This document shows, in pieces, positions 16,315-27,500 of a stretch of 64,000 bases of DNA. The DNA comes from Rubrivivax sp. (GTDB lineage: Bacteria; Pseudomonadota; Gammaproteobacteria; Burkholderiales; Burkholderiaceae_C), in NCBI GenBank assembly GCA_030653385.1, contig JAURZM010000063.1:62001-126000 (forward strand), written 5' to 3'. Numbering within the stretch: the first letter of the stretch is position 1; every line of letters starts with the position of its first letter. Under the pieces are notes generated by a model. That model made no database searches, was not told the DNA's origin, and worked only from the letters and a program-made list of their open reading frames with translations. A program made the position numbers and the translations under genes.

Positions 16315-17310
16315 TCAGGCCTTGCGGCGACGCACGGCGCCCAGACCCAGCAGGGCCAGGCCAGCCAGTGCCAGCGAGCCGGGTTCGGCCACACCGATGG
16401 GGACGCCGCCAACGCCGGCGAAGCCGAAGATGAAGGTGGCCGGGGTGCCGGTGACACCGCCGTCGCGGCTTTGGCCCAGCGAGTACAGCTCGATGCTTTC
16501 GGCGCCAATGGCGGCCAGTGCGTCAGCTTCGGTGCCGGTGGCGCCGTAGAAGGTGGTGAAGGTGTAGCTTGCGCCAGCGGCCAGCGAACCGAAGTTGAAC
16601 TGGAAGTAGGCGCCATGGTCGGCGGGGCCATCGTCCGTGAAGTCCACGTTCAGCGTTGCCGCATTGAGCGGGCTGTTTGCGGCCAGCGGATTGGACGATG
16701 CGAAGCCGTTGTCGTGCGAACGGGTCAGCAGCGTCGTGGTGGCGGTGCCCCTGATGGTGACCAGTTCGCTGAACTCCGTCGGCGGCACGTCCCAGTCCAT
16801 CACCCGAACGTAGCGGACGTCGTTGACGGCCGCTGCAGTGTCGTTGGTGATGGTGACAACCGCCTTGAACAGCGCGCCCGGGGCGTTGTCGGCGGGGGCG
16901 TAGGCGTGCGTGACCTTCAGGCCCGTCAGCGAGGTCAGGAACACCGAGGAAGTGGCCGTTGACGCGGTGGAGGCAAAGCTGGTCAGACCCAGACCGGCGG
17001 TACCACCCGCCACGTTGGCGAAGCCAGCGGTGGTGCCGTTAACCGACACGCCCCAGCCTTCGCACAGGCAACCGGGAGACGTGGCGTCGCGGAAGCTACC
17101 GTCTGCGAACTTGTAGGCGAGACCCGTCGCGCCGGCATTGACCGCGACGTTGCCGACGGAGGTATTCAGGTGGCCCAGATCATTCACACCTAGCGCAACC
17201 GTGCCGGCCGGGTTGATGATCGTGGCGGCGGCTTGCGCGGCGCCAGCGGCAAAAAACAGGGCCGCTGCGGCGGCGACTGCGGCAATCGAGGTTCGCTTGC
17301 TAAGTTTCAT
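16315..17310 (-). CDS. PEP-CTERM sorting-signal protein
   Basis: 331 residues. A signal peptide (MKLSKRTSIAAVAAAAALFF, cleavage near AQA-AA) is followed by a beta-rich, Ala/Thr/Gly-rich body. At the C-terminus are VAEPGSLALAGLALLGLGAV and the basic RRRKA tail. This is the PEP-CTERM tripartite signal (PEP motif variant AEPGS, membrane helix, Arg cluster) cut by exosortase, so the protein is exported and processed at the cell surface. ATG 17310 has GGAG about 10 bases upstream. The body matches no enzyme I recognise. A sigma-54 promoter lies about 65 bases upstream, in line with the known PrsK/PrsR/RpoN control of PEP-CTERM genes. No exosortase gene is in the window. Confidence 0.92.
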   Translation of the reverse strand: MKLSKRTSIAAVAAAAALFFAAGAAQAAATIINPAGTVALGVNDLGHLNTSVGNVAVNAGATGLAYKFADGSFRDATSPGCLCEGWGVSVNGTTAGFANVAGGTAGLGLTSFASTASTATSSVFLTSLTGLKVTHAYAPADNAPGALFKAVVTITNDTAAAVNDVRYVRVMDWDVPPTEFSELVTIRGTATTTLLTRSHDNGFASSNPLAANSPLNAATLNVDFTDDGPADHGAYFQFNFGSLAAGASYTFTTFYGATGTEADALAAIGAESIELYSLGQSRDGGVTGTPATFIFGFAGVGGVPIGVAEPGSLALAGLALLGLGAVRRRKA

Positions 17311-17374
17311 GTTTGAGAGCTCCAGGTTGAATCCCACTCAGTCCCGGGGGTTGGGGCCGATTGGGTGAGATGTA

Positions 17375-17390
17375 AGCAATCCCCGGGCCA
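17375..17390 (-). promoter_or_regulatory. Sigma-54 (-24/-12) promoter of the PEP-CTERM gene
   Basis: On the minus strand TGGCCCG (17384-17390), 4 bases and TTGCT (17375-17379) match the RpoN consensus TGGCACG-N4-TTGCW at all but one position, with the invariant GG and GC exactly 10 bases apart. Transcription would start near 17363, giving a leader of about 53 bases. Confidence 0.75.
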
Positions 17391-17431
17391 GAAAAATTAC
17401 TTTATCTAAATCAATCACTTGGAGCTGCCTT

Positions 17432-17485
17432 CCTGTCCATAGTGACAGGGACTGTAAAGCGCGGCGACAGCACTTTGTAACTGTC
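17432..17485 (-). promoter_or_regulatory. Candidate enhancer sites (inverted repeats) upstream of the sigma-54 promoter
   Basis: CCTGTC-N6-GACAGG (17432-17449) and GACAG-N10-CTGTC (17466-17485) are two inverted repeats of TGTC/GACA half-sites. They lie about 45-95 bases upstream of the -24 element, the usual place for an NtrC-type activator such as PrsR. The second runs up to the end of hemH. Confidence 0.5.
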
Positions 17486-17492
17486 TTGAACG

Positions 17493-18584
17493 TCAGTCCC
17501 TGGCGCCCATTTTCAAGGCTCGTTCGCGTTGCCGCCCGAGTTCGGTCCTGTCAGGTGAAACCCGGGTGTCCCAGCCCGACAAATGCCGCTCGGCCAGACG
17601 TGTCAGCGCATCGATCCACGCCGCAGAGTCATTCAGGCAAGGCACGTAGCTGAAGGCCTGGCCGCCGGCTTGCAGAAAGGCATCTCGCGCTTCCTGCGCA
17701 ATCTCTTCCAGCGTCTCCAGGCAGTCGGCGACAAACCCCGGGCACATGATGTCCACCCGCTTCACGCCCGATGCGGCCAGCGCCTGCAGTGTGGGTTCGG
17801 TGTAGGGCTGCAGCCACTTGGCCTTGCCGAAGCGGCTTTGGAAGGTGACACGCACTTCGTCGGCCGCCAGGCCCACTTCCGCTGCGAGCAGGCGTGCGGT
17901 TTTGAGGCACTGGCAGTGGTAGGGGTCGCCGAGGTGCAGGCTGCGTTCAGGCACGCCGTGAAAGCTGAGAACCAGCTGTTCGCCGCGGCCGTTGGCGGCC
18001 CAGTGCGTGCGCAGTTGCTGGGCCAGCGCGGTGATGTAGGCCGGGTCGTCGTGGTACTCGGCCACGAAGCGGAACTCGGGCATGCGGCGTGCCTGGCCGG
18101 CCCACTGGAAGATCCTGTCGCTGATGCTGGCGGTGGTGGCTGCCGCGAACTGGGGGTACAGGGGCAGCACCAGCACACGGGTCACCCCCTCTTGGCGAAG
18201 CTGGTCCAGCGTGTCCGGCAAGGAGGGCTTGCCGTATCGCATGGCGTGGCGCACGATGACTTGGTGCCCCTTTGTGGCAAGCGAGGTGGCCAGTGCGGTT
18301 GTCTGACGCTGTGTCCAGACCGCCAGTGGCGAGCCCTCGGGCATCCAGACGCTGGCGTACTTGGCAGCCGAGCGGGCAGGGCGTGTGCGCAAAATGATGC
18401 CGTGCAGGATGGGCCACCACACCAGGCGCGGGATTTCGACCACCCGCGGATCGCTCAGGAACTCGGCCAGGTACCGGCGCAGCGCCGCAGCCGTGGGTTC
18501 GTCGGGGGTGCCCAGGTTGACCAGCAAGACTGCCGTGCGGGCCGGGCTGCCATGGCGGTAGGCGGGTTCGTCGCGAACGCTCAT
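17493..18584 (-). CDS. hemH: Ferrochelatase
   Basis: Inserts Fe2+ into protoporphyrin IX, the last step of heme synthesis. 363 residues, normal length. Visible motifs: AVLLVNLGTPDEP (N-terminal signature), LSFHGVPERSL (catalytic His), YHCQC and VTFQSRFGKAKWLQPYTEP (ferrochelatase signature with the catalytic Glu), and CPGFVADCLETLEEI with the second conserved Glu. The ATG (18582-18584) overlaps the stop of the upstream receiver gene as ATGA, so translation of the two is coupled. The operon is cyclase-FHA, receiver, hemH. Confidence 0.96.
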   Translation of the reverse strand: MSVRDEPAYRHGSPARTAVLLVNLGTPDEPTAAALRRYLAEFLSDPRVVEIPRLVWWPILHGIILRTRPARSAAKYASVWMPEGSPLAVWTQRQTTALATSLATKGHQVIVRHAMRYGKPSLPDTLDQLRQEGVTRVLVLPLYPQFAAATTASISDRIFQWAGQARRMPEFRFVAEYHDDPAYITALAQQLRTHWAANGRGEQLVLSFHGVPERSLHLGDPYHCQCLKTARLLAAEVGLAADEVRVTFQSRFGKAKWLQPYTEPTLQALAASGVKRVDIMCPGFVADCLETLEEIAQEARDAFLQAGGQAFSYVPCLNDSAAWIDALTRLAERHLSGWDTRVSPDRTELGRQRERALKMGARD

Positions 18585-18958
18585 CGGGCAGCCGCCCCGC
18601 CGCTCAGACGGGCCAGCTCGCCAAGAACCCGTTGCAGCTCGACCGGTTTGGTCCAGCAGCCCGTGAAGCCGGCCTCGCGTGCAGGTTGCTCAACCAGGGG
18701 CGCTTCGTCCGCCGTGCACAAAAAGGCGGGCAAGTTGGCCTGGCCCAGGAGCGCACGCAAAGCCGGCAGCAGGTCATAGCCGGTGGTGTCGGGCAGGTGC
18801 AGGTCGATCACCAGCAAATCGGGCCGGCAGCGAGGTGCCAGTTCCAGCGCCTCGGCGCCAGTGCCGGCGGTTTCCACCTCAACCGCATGCGCAAAGCGGC
18901 AGGTCTCGACAAACAGCAAGGTGTTGATGCGGTCGTCGTCGATGTAGAGCACCCTCAT
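18581..18958 (-). CDS. Single-domain response regulator (receiver only)
   Basis: 125 residues, a receiver domain and nothing else: VLYIDDDRINTLL (acidic triad), LLVIDLHLPDTTGYDLLPAL (phosphoacceptor Asp), FLCTADEAP (Ser/Thr position) and CWTKPVELQRVL (Lys). Output must be by protein contact, as with CheY. It starts 2 bases after the stop of the adenylate cyclase-FHA gene and overlaps hemH by 4 bases. No kinase gene is adjacent, so the phosphodonor is unknown. Confidence 0.88.
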   Translation of the reverse strand: MRVLYIDDDRINTLLFVETCRFAHAVEVETAGTGAEALELAPRCRPDLLVIDLHLPDTTGYDLLPALRALLGQANLPAFLCTADEAPLVEQPAREAGFTGCWTKPVELQRVLGELARLSGGAAAR

Positions 18959-18960
18959 GG

Positions 18961-19920
18961 TCAGCGCAGCTCCAGCGGAACCTGGGGTTGGGTGTCGGCA
19001 AATCTCAGCACGTCGAAGCTGACGCAGGCCGAGCCCGGGTCGGTGGGCGTGCCGCCCAGGCCGATGGTGCCGCTGCCGTGCAGCGTGCAACTGCCGCGGC
19101 GCAGGCTGACGATTTCACCGTCGTTGAAGCGCACGTAGGTGCCGTTGTAGCTGAGGTCGGTGATCTGGAAGCTGCCGCTGTGCCAGTCGACCCGCGCATG
19201 CGAACGCGAGACACGACCGTCGTCGACACAGAAGGTGGCCTGCGGGCTGCGGCCCAGCACCACCGGCGTCTGCTGGCTGGCAAACAGGCGCAGCTGGTCG
19301 GCCCACATCAGGCGCAGGCCATCGGGCTCGGAGACCGAACCCACGTCGCCGAACTGGGTCGCGGCCATGTCGGAAGAAACGCCGCGGCGGCCGCCCATGA
19401 CATGCACCTGCACGGGTTCGGCACGGCCCCGCAGGACCAGCCGGTCCAGGCTGCGGAAGCGCGAGCGCAGGTCCAGCGGCAATCCCTGCAGCACTTCGAC
19501 GGTGAGCAAGGTTTCGTTGTCGCCAGCGTGGTCCAGCAGGCGGGCGGCCACGTTGACGGCGTCGCCAAAACAATCACCGGCCATCTCGACCACTTCACCC
19601 CTGGCCAGGCCGACTTGAAGGCGCAGCGCGCGCAGCCCAGACGACGCGCCACGCTCGCTGCCGCGCGACACCATGCCTTCCAGCACCTCGTGCATCAGCA
19701 TCGCAGCCTGCACGGCTTGCACGGCTTCGTCGAACACCGCCATCAGGCCGTCGCCCAACGTCTTCACGACGCTGCCTTCGTAGCTGGTGACGGCGCCGCC
19801 GAGTGCCTGCACACAGTGCGTGACCACCGAGGTGGCCTCGGCGTTGCCCAGGGTCTCGAACAGCGCCGTGCTGCCGCGCAGGTCGGCGAACAGAACGGTG
19901 CGGTCGGAGATGCGTGTCAT
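18961..19920 (-). CDS. Class III adenylate cyclase fused to a C-terminal FHA domain
   Basis: 319 residues, cytosolic. Residues 5-170 are a class III nucleotide cyclase domain: VLFADLRGSTAL (first metal Asp), VVKTLGDGLMAVFD (substrate-selecting Lys and second metal Asp) and CFGDAVNVAARLL (adenine-selecting Asp, transition-state Asn and Arg). All catalytic positions look intact, so it probably makes cAMP. Residues 215-310 are a forkhead-associated domain: LGRSPQATFCV, VSRSHARVDW and SYNGTYVRF, the loops that read phosphothreonine. Activity may therefore be gated by Ser/Thr phosphorylation. It heads an operon with a receiver protein and hemH, and lies 76 bases downstream of rpoD on the same strand. 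Confidence 0.9.
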   Translation of the reverse strand: MTRISDRTVLFADLRGSTALFETLGNAEATSVVTHCVQALGGAVTSYEGSVVKTLGDGLMAVFDEAVQAVQAAMLMHEVLEGMVSRGSERGASSGLRALRLQVGLARGEVVEMAGDCFGDAVNVAARLLDHAGDNETLLTVEVLQGLPLDLRSRFRSLDRLVLRGRAEPVQVHVMGGRRGVSSDMAATQFGDVGSVSEPDGLRLMWADQLRLFASQQTPVVLGRSPQATFCVDDGRVSRSHARVDWHSGSFQITDLSYNGTYVRFNDGEIVSLRRGSCTLHGSGTIGLGGTPTDPGSACVSFDVLRFADTQPQVPLELR

Positions 19921-19996
19921 GGCGTAGCCAAGTTTAGTTGCCGCTCACGGGCCATGGCCGGGCTGGCGCACTTGGTCGCACCGCTGAAGGCCAGCC

Positions 19997-22327
<2,331 letters not shown>

Positions 22328-22634
22328 GCGTATCCTTGAAAGGAGGGGGGCGGCAAACAAGATGCGCCATCCATGCGGCAGCCTTGCCGGTACAAAGACT
22401 TGTCTGTCTGCGCTGGCGTCGGCTTGGGGGCTCGCTCGTGTCGGGCAGGCAAGTTCGGGTGAACTTTCCAGCAGTGCAGCCCTTGCGGATAGGTGGTGAC
22501 CTTGGGTGCCCTTGTCAAGGGTGGTCGGGGTCCGGAGGTGCTGTTGTCACTGCAGTTTTCACTACCCTGTCACTGCTGATGTCACTGCTGTCGTCTACTG
22601 CGGTCACCGCACGTGTTGCTGCGGCAAACGCAGG
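22328..22634 (-). promoter_or_regulatory. Long rpoD leader with phased GCAGTGA repeats
   Basis: About 300 bases lie between the predicted rpoD start point (near 22628) and the ATG. In the plus-strand reading TCACTGC or a close variant starts at 22547, 22559, 22570, 22582, 22595 and 22604, steps of 9-13 bases and so near one helical turn. In the transcript this is GCAGTGA, repeated. Three copies are extended and perfect, TGTCACTGC at 22545, 22568 and 22580. No small gene or known riboswitch was recognised. Confidence 0.55.
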
Positions 22635-22640
22635 ATTATA
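22635..22640 (-). promoter_or_regulatory. rpoD promoter -10 element
   Basis: A perfect TATAAT on the minus strand, in the context CGGTATAATCC, 70 bases after the dnaG stop codon. No good -35 hexamer is visible at 16-18 bases upstream, so it may rely on an activator or an extended -10. Confidence 0.6.
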
Positions 22641-22710
22641 CCGCTGTGCCCGGCTGCGAGCCGCCCAAAGGCCGGAAGAGGCCCTCGCTCGGGTGCTGTC
22701 GGTAGGGCGG

Positions 22711-24555
22711 TCAGTGCGGCTTCGGCGCGCCCGTGGCGGCCACTGCTGCCTTCAATGCGCGAAGTCGTTCGTTGAGCTCACCGAGCTGCGCCAGGTCCTC
22801 GGGCGAACGGGCTTGTGCCGCCAACTCGCGCGACTCGGCACCCAGCCGGTCGATCCAGATGCGGGAGACAACCCGCGCCAGGTCGTCGAAGCTCTGTTCT
22901 TCTTCTGCGTCGGCCGCGTCCACCCAGCGCCGGACCTCGGTGTGCCACGGTTGGCCGGCCATGGCTTCTTCCAGCGCGGCCCAGGTCTGGTCGCCGTGTT
23001 CGACCAGTTGCACCTCGAGCCAGGCCACCACCTCGCCATGGTCGCCGCCCAGGCCGTGCAGCAGCGTGTGGTCGTCGCCCGACAGCCGGGCCCACCAGTC
23101 GCTGTGGCGCAACAAGAGGCGCAAGGCCAGATCGGCCAGCGCCGCCGGGGCGCGCCGGCCGGGTGGGCGCAAGGCGGCGCGCTGGGGTGGCAGCCGGGGC
23201 TGGGCAGCTGCACGTGGTGCTGCCGCGGCGCCGCCCCACAGCGCGTTCAGCTCCGCCAGGTCGAGCTGCGCCTGGCGCGCCAGTTCGGCCAGCATCTGCC
23301 GCTTCAAGCCGCCGTCGGGCAAGGCAGCCCACAGCGGCCGTGCCTGAGCCAACATGCGAGAGCGCCCTTCGGCCGTGGCCAGGTCCGCGCCGTCGCTGGC
23401 CTGTTCGATCAGCTGCCGCGACAGCGGCACCGCACGGGTCACCTGTTCTTCGAAGGCCGCGGAGCCCAGCTCGCGCACGTAGCTGTCGGGGTCGTGTTCC
23501 GGCGGCAGGAACAGGAAGCGCACCGAGCGCAGGTCGGTGGCGTGGGGCAGTGAAGCTTCCAAAGCCCGCCCGGCGGCGCGGCGGCCGGCTGCGTCGCCGT
23601 CGAAGCTGAACACCACCGCATCGGTGAAGCGGAAGAGCTTCTGCACGTGATCGGCCGTGCAGGCCGTGCCCAGCGTGGCCACGGCGTTGGGAAAACCGCT
23701 CTGCGCCAGTGCGACCACGTCCATGTAACCCTCGACCACCAGCGCGTAAGCCTTGTCGCGCAGCGCCTGCCGTGCTTCGAACAGGCCATAGAGCTCGCGG
23801 CCCTTGCTGAAGACCGGTGTCTCAGGCGAGTTGATGTATTTGGGCTTGCTGTCGTCGAGCACCCGGCCGCCGAAGCCGATGACCTCGCCACCGACGGCGC
23901 GGATGGGGAACATGATGCGGTCGCGGAACCAGTCGTAGCGGCCGCGGTCGGCATCGGCCGGCGCTGCGCTGTCCTGCCCTTCGCCGCTGTCCTTTTGCCG
24001 CACCAGGCCGGCTTCTTCCAGCAAAGGGTCGTCGTAGGCAGGAAACACGCCGGCCAGCGTGCGCCAGCCGGGGGGTGCAAAACCCAGCCCAAAACGTGCG
24101 GCCACCGTGCCCGTCAGGCCCCGCTGTTTCAGGTAGTCGACAGCCCGTGAATGGGTGCGCAGCTGGGTGCGGTAGAAGTCGGCGGCGCGTGCCAGCACGT
24201 TGCCCAGCGACTGCCGACGTTGCCGCAGCGTGTCGCGCCGCTGGCGTTCGTCGGGACTGACCTGTTCTTCGGGCACCGTCAGGCCAGCACCCTGTGCCAG
24301 GTCGCGCACGGCCTCGACGAAGCTCAGGCCCAGGTGTTCGGTCAGGAAGCGGATCGCGTCGCCGCTGGCGCCGCAGCCGAAGCAGTAATAAAACTGCTTG
24401 CTCGGGCTGACCGAAAAGCTGGGCGACTTTTCGCCGTGGAAGGGGCACAGCCCCATCAGGTTGGCGCCACCGCGCTTGAGTTCGACATGGCGGCCAACCA
24501 CGTCGACGATGTCGACGCGCGAAAGCAGTTCCTGCAGAAAGCTCGGAGGGATCAC
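22711..24555 (-). CDS. dnaG: DNA primase DnaG
   Basis: Makes RNA primers for replication forks together with DnaB. 614 residues. N-terminal zinc-binding domain: CPFHGEKSPSFSVS and FYYCFGCGASGDAI (CHC2 ligands, residues about 38-65). Then comes the catalytic core with the TOPRIM motifs ALVVEGYMDVVAL and VFSFDGDAAGRRA. A C-terminal DnaB-interacting region is rich in Ala/Leu and varies between species. It starts 27 bases after the GGDEF-EAL gene stop and precedes rpoD. Confidence 0.96.
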   Translation of the reverse strand: MIPPSFLQELLSRVDIVDVVGRHVELKRGGANLMGLCPFHGEKSPSFSVSPSKQFYYCFGCGASGDAIRFLTEHLGLSFVEAVRDLAQGAGLTVPEEQVSPDERQRRDTLRQRRQSLGNVLARAADFYRTQLRTHSRAVDYLKQRGLTGTVAARFGLGFAPPGWRTLAGVFPAYDDPLLEEAGLVRQKDSGEGQDSAAPADADRGRYDWFRDRIMFPIRAVGGEVIGFGGRVLDDSKPKYINSPETPVFSKGRELYGLFEARQALRDKAYALVVEGYMDVVALAQSGFPNAVATLGTACTADHVQKLFRFTDAVVFSFDGDAAGRRAAGRALEASLPHATDLRSVRFLFLPPEHDPDSYVRELGSAAFEEQVTRAVPLSRQLIEQASDGADLATAEGRSRMLAQARPLWAALPDGGLKRQMLAELARQAQLDLAELNALWGGAAAAPRAAAQPRLPPQRAALRPPGRRAPAALADLALRLLLRHSDWWARLSGDDHTLLHGLGGDHGEVVAWLEVQLVEHGDQTWAALEEAMAGQPWHTEVRRWVDAADAEEEQSFDDLARVVSRIWIDRLGAESRELAAQARSPEDLAQLGELNERLRALKAAVAATGAPKPH

Positions 24556-24582
24556 GCCTCGAGTCTAGGGCCCCGGGAAGCC

Positions 24583-27500
24583 TCAGCTGACCCTGGCGAC
24601 GCCACTGTCGGGTTCGGGCGCCGGGGACAGCGCAAACATGCCCTTGTAGTCGCGCACCCAGGCAGCCACCTGAGCCGACGGCATCGGCGCGGCGATGCCG
24701 GTGCCCTGGCCGATGGTGCAGCCCAGTTCCAGCAATGTGCGCGCTTGTGCCGGGCTCTCCACGCCTTCGGCCACCACCACACAACCAAAGGTGCCGGCCA
24801 GGCCGATGACCCCTTCGACGATGGCGCGGTCTTGTGGGTCATCCAGCATGTGGTGCACGAAGCTGCGGTCGATCTTCAGCACGTCCACCGGCAGACGTTT
24901 CAGGTAGGTCAGCGTGGAATAGCCGGTGCCGAAGTCGTCCAGCGAAAAGCGCACACCGAGGGCCCGGCAGCGCACCAGCAGCGCCGAGGTGGCTTCGATG
25001 TCGGCGTGGGCCGCGGTTTCCAGCATCTCGATTTCCAGGTAGCTGGCCAGCGGTTCGGCGTGGCGCGCCAGCAGTTCGGACAGGCGCAGCGCAAAGTCGG
25101 GTTCTTGCAGGTGGCGGGCCGAGACGTTGACGCTGACCGAAAAGTCCAGGCCGTCGCGGCGCCACGACGACAGATGGTCCAGCGCCTGCGAAATGACCCA
25201 GTCACCGATGCGCGATGACAGCCCCGTGTTTTCGATCAACGGCAGAAACTGCAGCGGCGCCACCATGCCGTGCTGTGGGTGTTCCCAGCGCAGCAGCGCT
25301 TCGAAGCCGTGCACGCGGCCAGTGCGCATGTCCACCTTGGGCTGGTAATGCAGCACCAGTTCCTGCTGGTCCAGCGCCTCCTGGATGCGGCCGATGGCCA
25401 GCGCACGTTCTTCGGTGCGGCGGCGGTGTTCGGGGTCGAAAAACAAGTAGCCGTTGCGGCCCGACTGCTTGGCGCCGTACATCGCGTGGTCGGCGTGGCG
25501 CAGCAAGGTGTCGGCGTCGCTGCGGTCGATGGGGTAGACCGTGGCGCCCATGCTCGACGTCACTTGCACCGGGTCTTGCGCGGGGTCGATGACATAAGGC
25601 TGGCTGACCACACGCAGCACACGTTCCACCGCCAGCCGCGCTTCTTCCAGCGTGCCGGCGCGCAAGAGCAGCACGAATTCATCACCGCCCAGGCGTGCGG
25701 CGCTGTCGGTCCAGTGCTCGCGGCTGCGCAGCGCACTGCGCAGGCGGCCCGCCAGTTCGGACAAGAGCCGGTCGCCGGCCGCATGGCCGAAGCGGTCGTT
25801 GACCGGCTTGAAGCGGTCGAGGTCGAGGTAACACACCACCAGCAGGTAACCGTCGCGGTCGGCGGCGCGCATCGCGTCGTCGAGCAATTCCGACAGCCGC
25901 GCGCGGTTGGGCAGGCGCGTCAACTCGTCGAAGTGGGCCTGACGTTCGAGCTGTTCGCGCTGCAGTTGCTGCTGCGTGATGTCGCTGATGACCAGCACGT
26001 GGTAGCGCAGGTCTTGCGCCGGCCCCAGCACGGTGGAGATGGTGGCCTGCAGCGTGCAGAGCTCGCCATTGCGTCGGCGTTCCAGCAGCTCACCGCGCCA
26101 GCTGCCGGTGTCGCGCAGACCACCCCACATGGCGGCACGCTGCTGGCGTGCCACGGGGTCGGCGGGGTCGGGGCGCAGCAAGGAAGGCACGGTGCCCAGC
26201 ACTTCGTCGCGCGGCACGCCCAGGATCTGCGTGTAGGCCGGGTTCACGTCCAGCGCGTGCAGGTCGGGGTCGGTGATCAGCAGGCCTTCGTGCAGGTGCT
26301 GGAACAGGCTCACCGACATCAGCTGGCGTTCCTGCGCCTGGCGTTTGTCGTGCACGTCGGCCAGCGTGGCCAGCAGGTGCACCGGGTCGCCAGCGCCGTC
26401 GCGTTCGATCACCATCAGCGTGGCTTCCAGCCAGTGCCAGCCGTTGCCCCGTGGCATGCGCAACTGCAGCTGGCGACGGCCGTCGTCGCCCACGGTCAGC
26501 GCGGCAATGGCGTCGGCCAGTGCCTTGCGGTCTTCGGGGTGCACCTGATGGTGCCAGGACAGCGGGTCCCAGTGTTTGTCGTTGTGCCCGGTCAGCGTGC
26601 GCCAGGCCGCTGAGGCGAAGCCGTCTTCGCGCTGCAGGTGCCAGTCGGCCACGCCCAGGCGCGAGCCGTCCAGCGCCCATTCCCAGCGCTGGGCGCGGCC
26701 GCGCCAGTCCACCGTGGCGGCGTGGGTGACGAGCAACAGGGTCAGGGCCGAGCCCACCCAGGCCGCCAGCGCGGCTTGCACACTGCCACCGGCCACCCAG
26801 AACGAAAGCCCCTTGGCCGCGGAGCCGGCCACCACCAAGGCGGCAATCAAGAGGGCGCTGGCTGCCAGGGCCAGATGTCCGCGCAGCACCAGCACCACCA
26901 CCACCACGTGTGGCAGGAAGAGCGCAAAGGCACCCACCGGTGAGCGGGCCAGTGGCGCCATCCACAGCAGCCACAACATCACGGCCACCGCCAGAAGGCC
27001 CAGCGCAGACGACTTCCAGCCTGCCCCCGGCTGCAGCGCCATCAGCATGCCGCGGTCGAAGGCCAGCACGGCGATCGCGGTGCACAGCATGCCCAGCCCC
27101 AGCACGCACCAGCCCACGCTGAAGGCCTCCCAGGGTGTCAGGCCCATCGTGGCCGTGACCCAGGCGGCCACCGCCAGTGCGGCCGGCAGCGCCGCGCCAC
27201 AGACCACGGCAGCGGCCAGGATCGCCACGTCAACGGGGCGCTCGAAGCGAGCGTCGAATTCCAGCCGCGACATCAGCGCGTGGGCCAGCAGCGCGGCCAG
27301 CACCACGACGCTGGCGCCGAGCAGCGCCTCGCTGAAGCTCATGCCCGAACCCAGCAGAGCGGCCAATGTGCCGACGGCCACGCCCAGCAGCACGCTGCGA
27401 CCCCAGCGCCAATGTGCGGCCAGCGCCAGTCCGGCCGGCATGGCAATGGCGCTCCAGGGCGACAAGGCCAGGCTCAGCGTGCCTGCATAGGACAGCAGCA

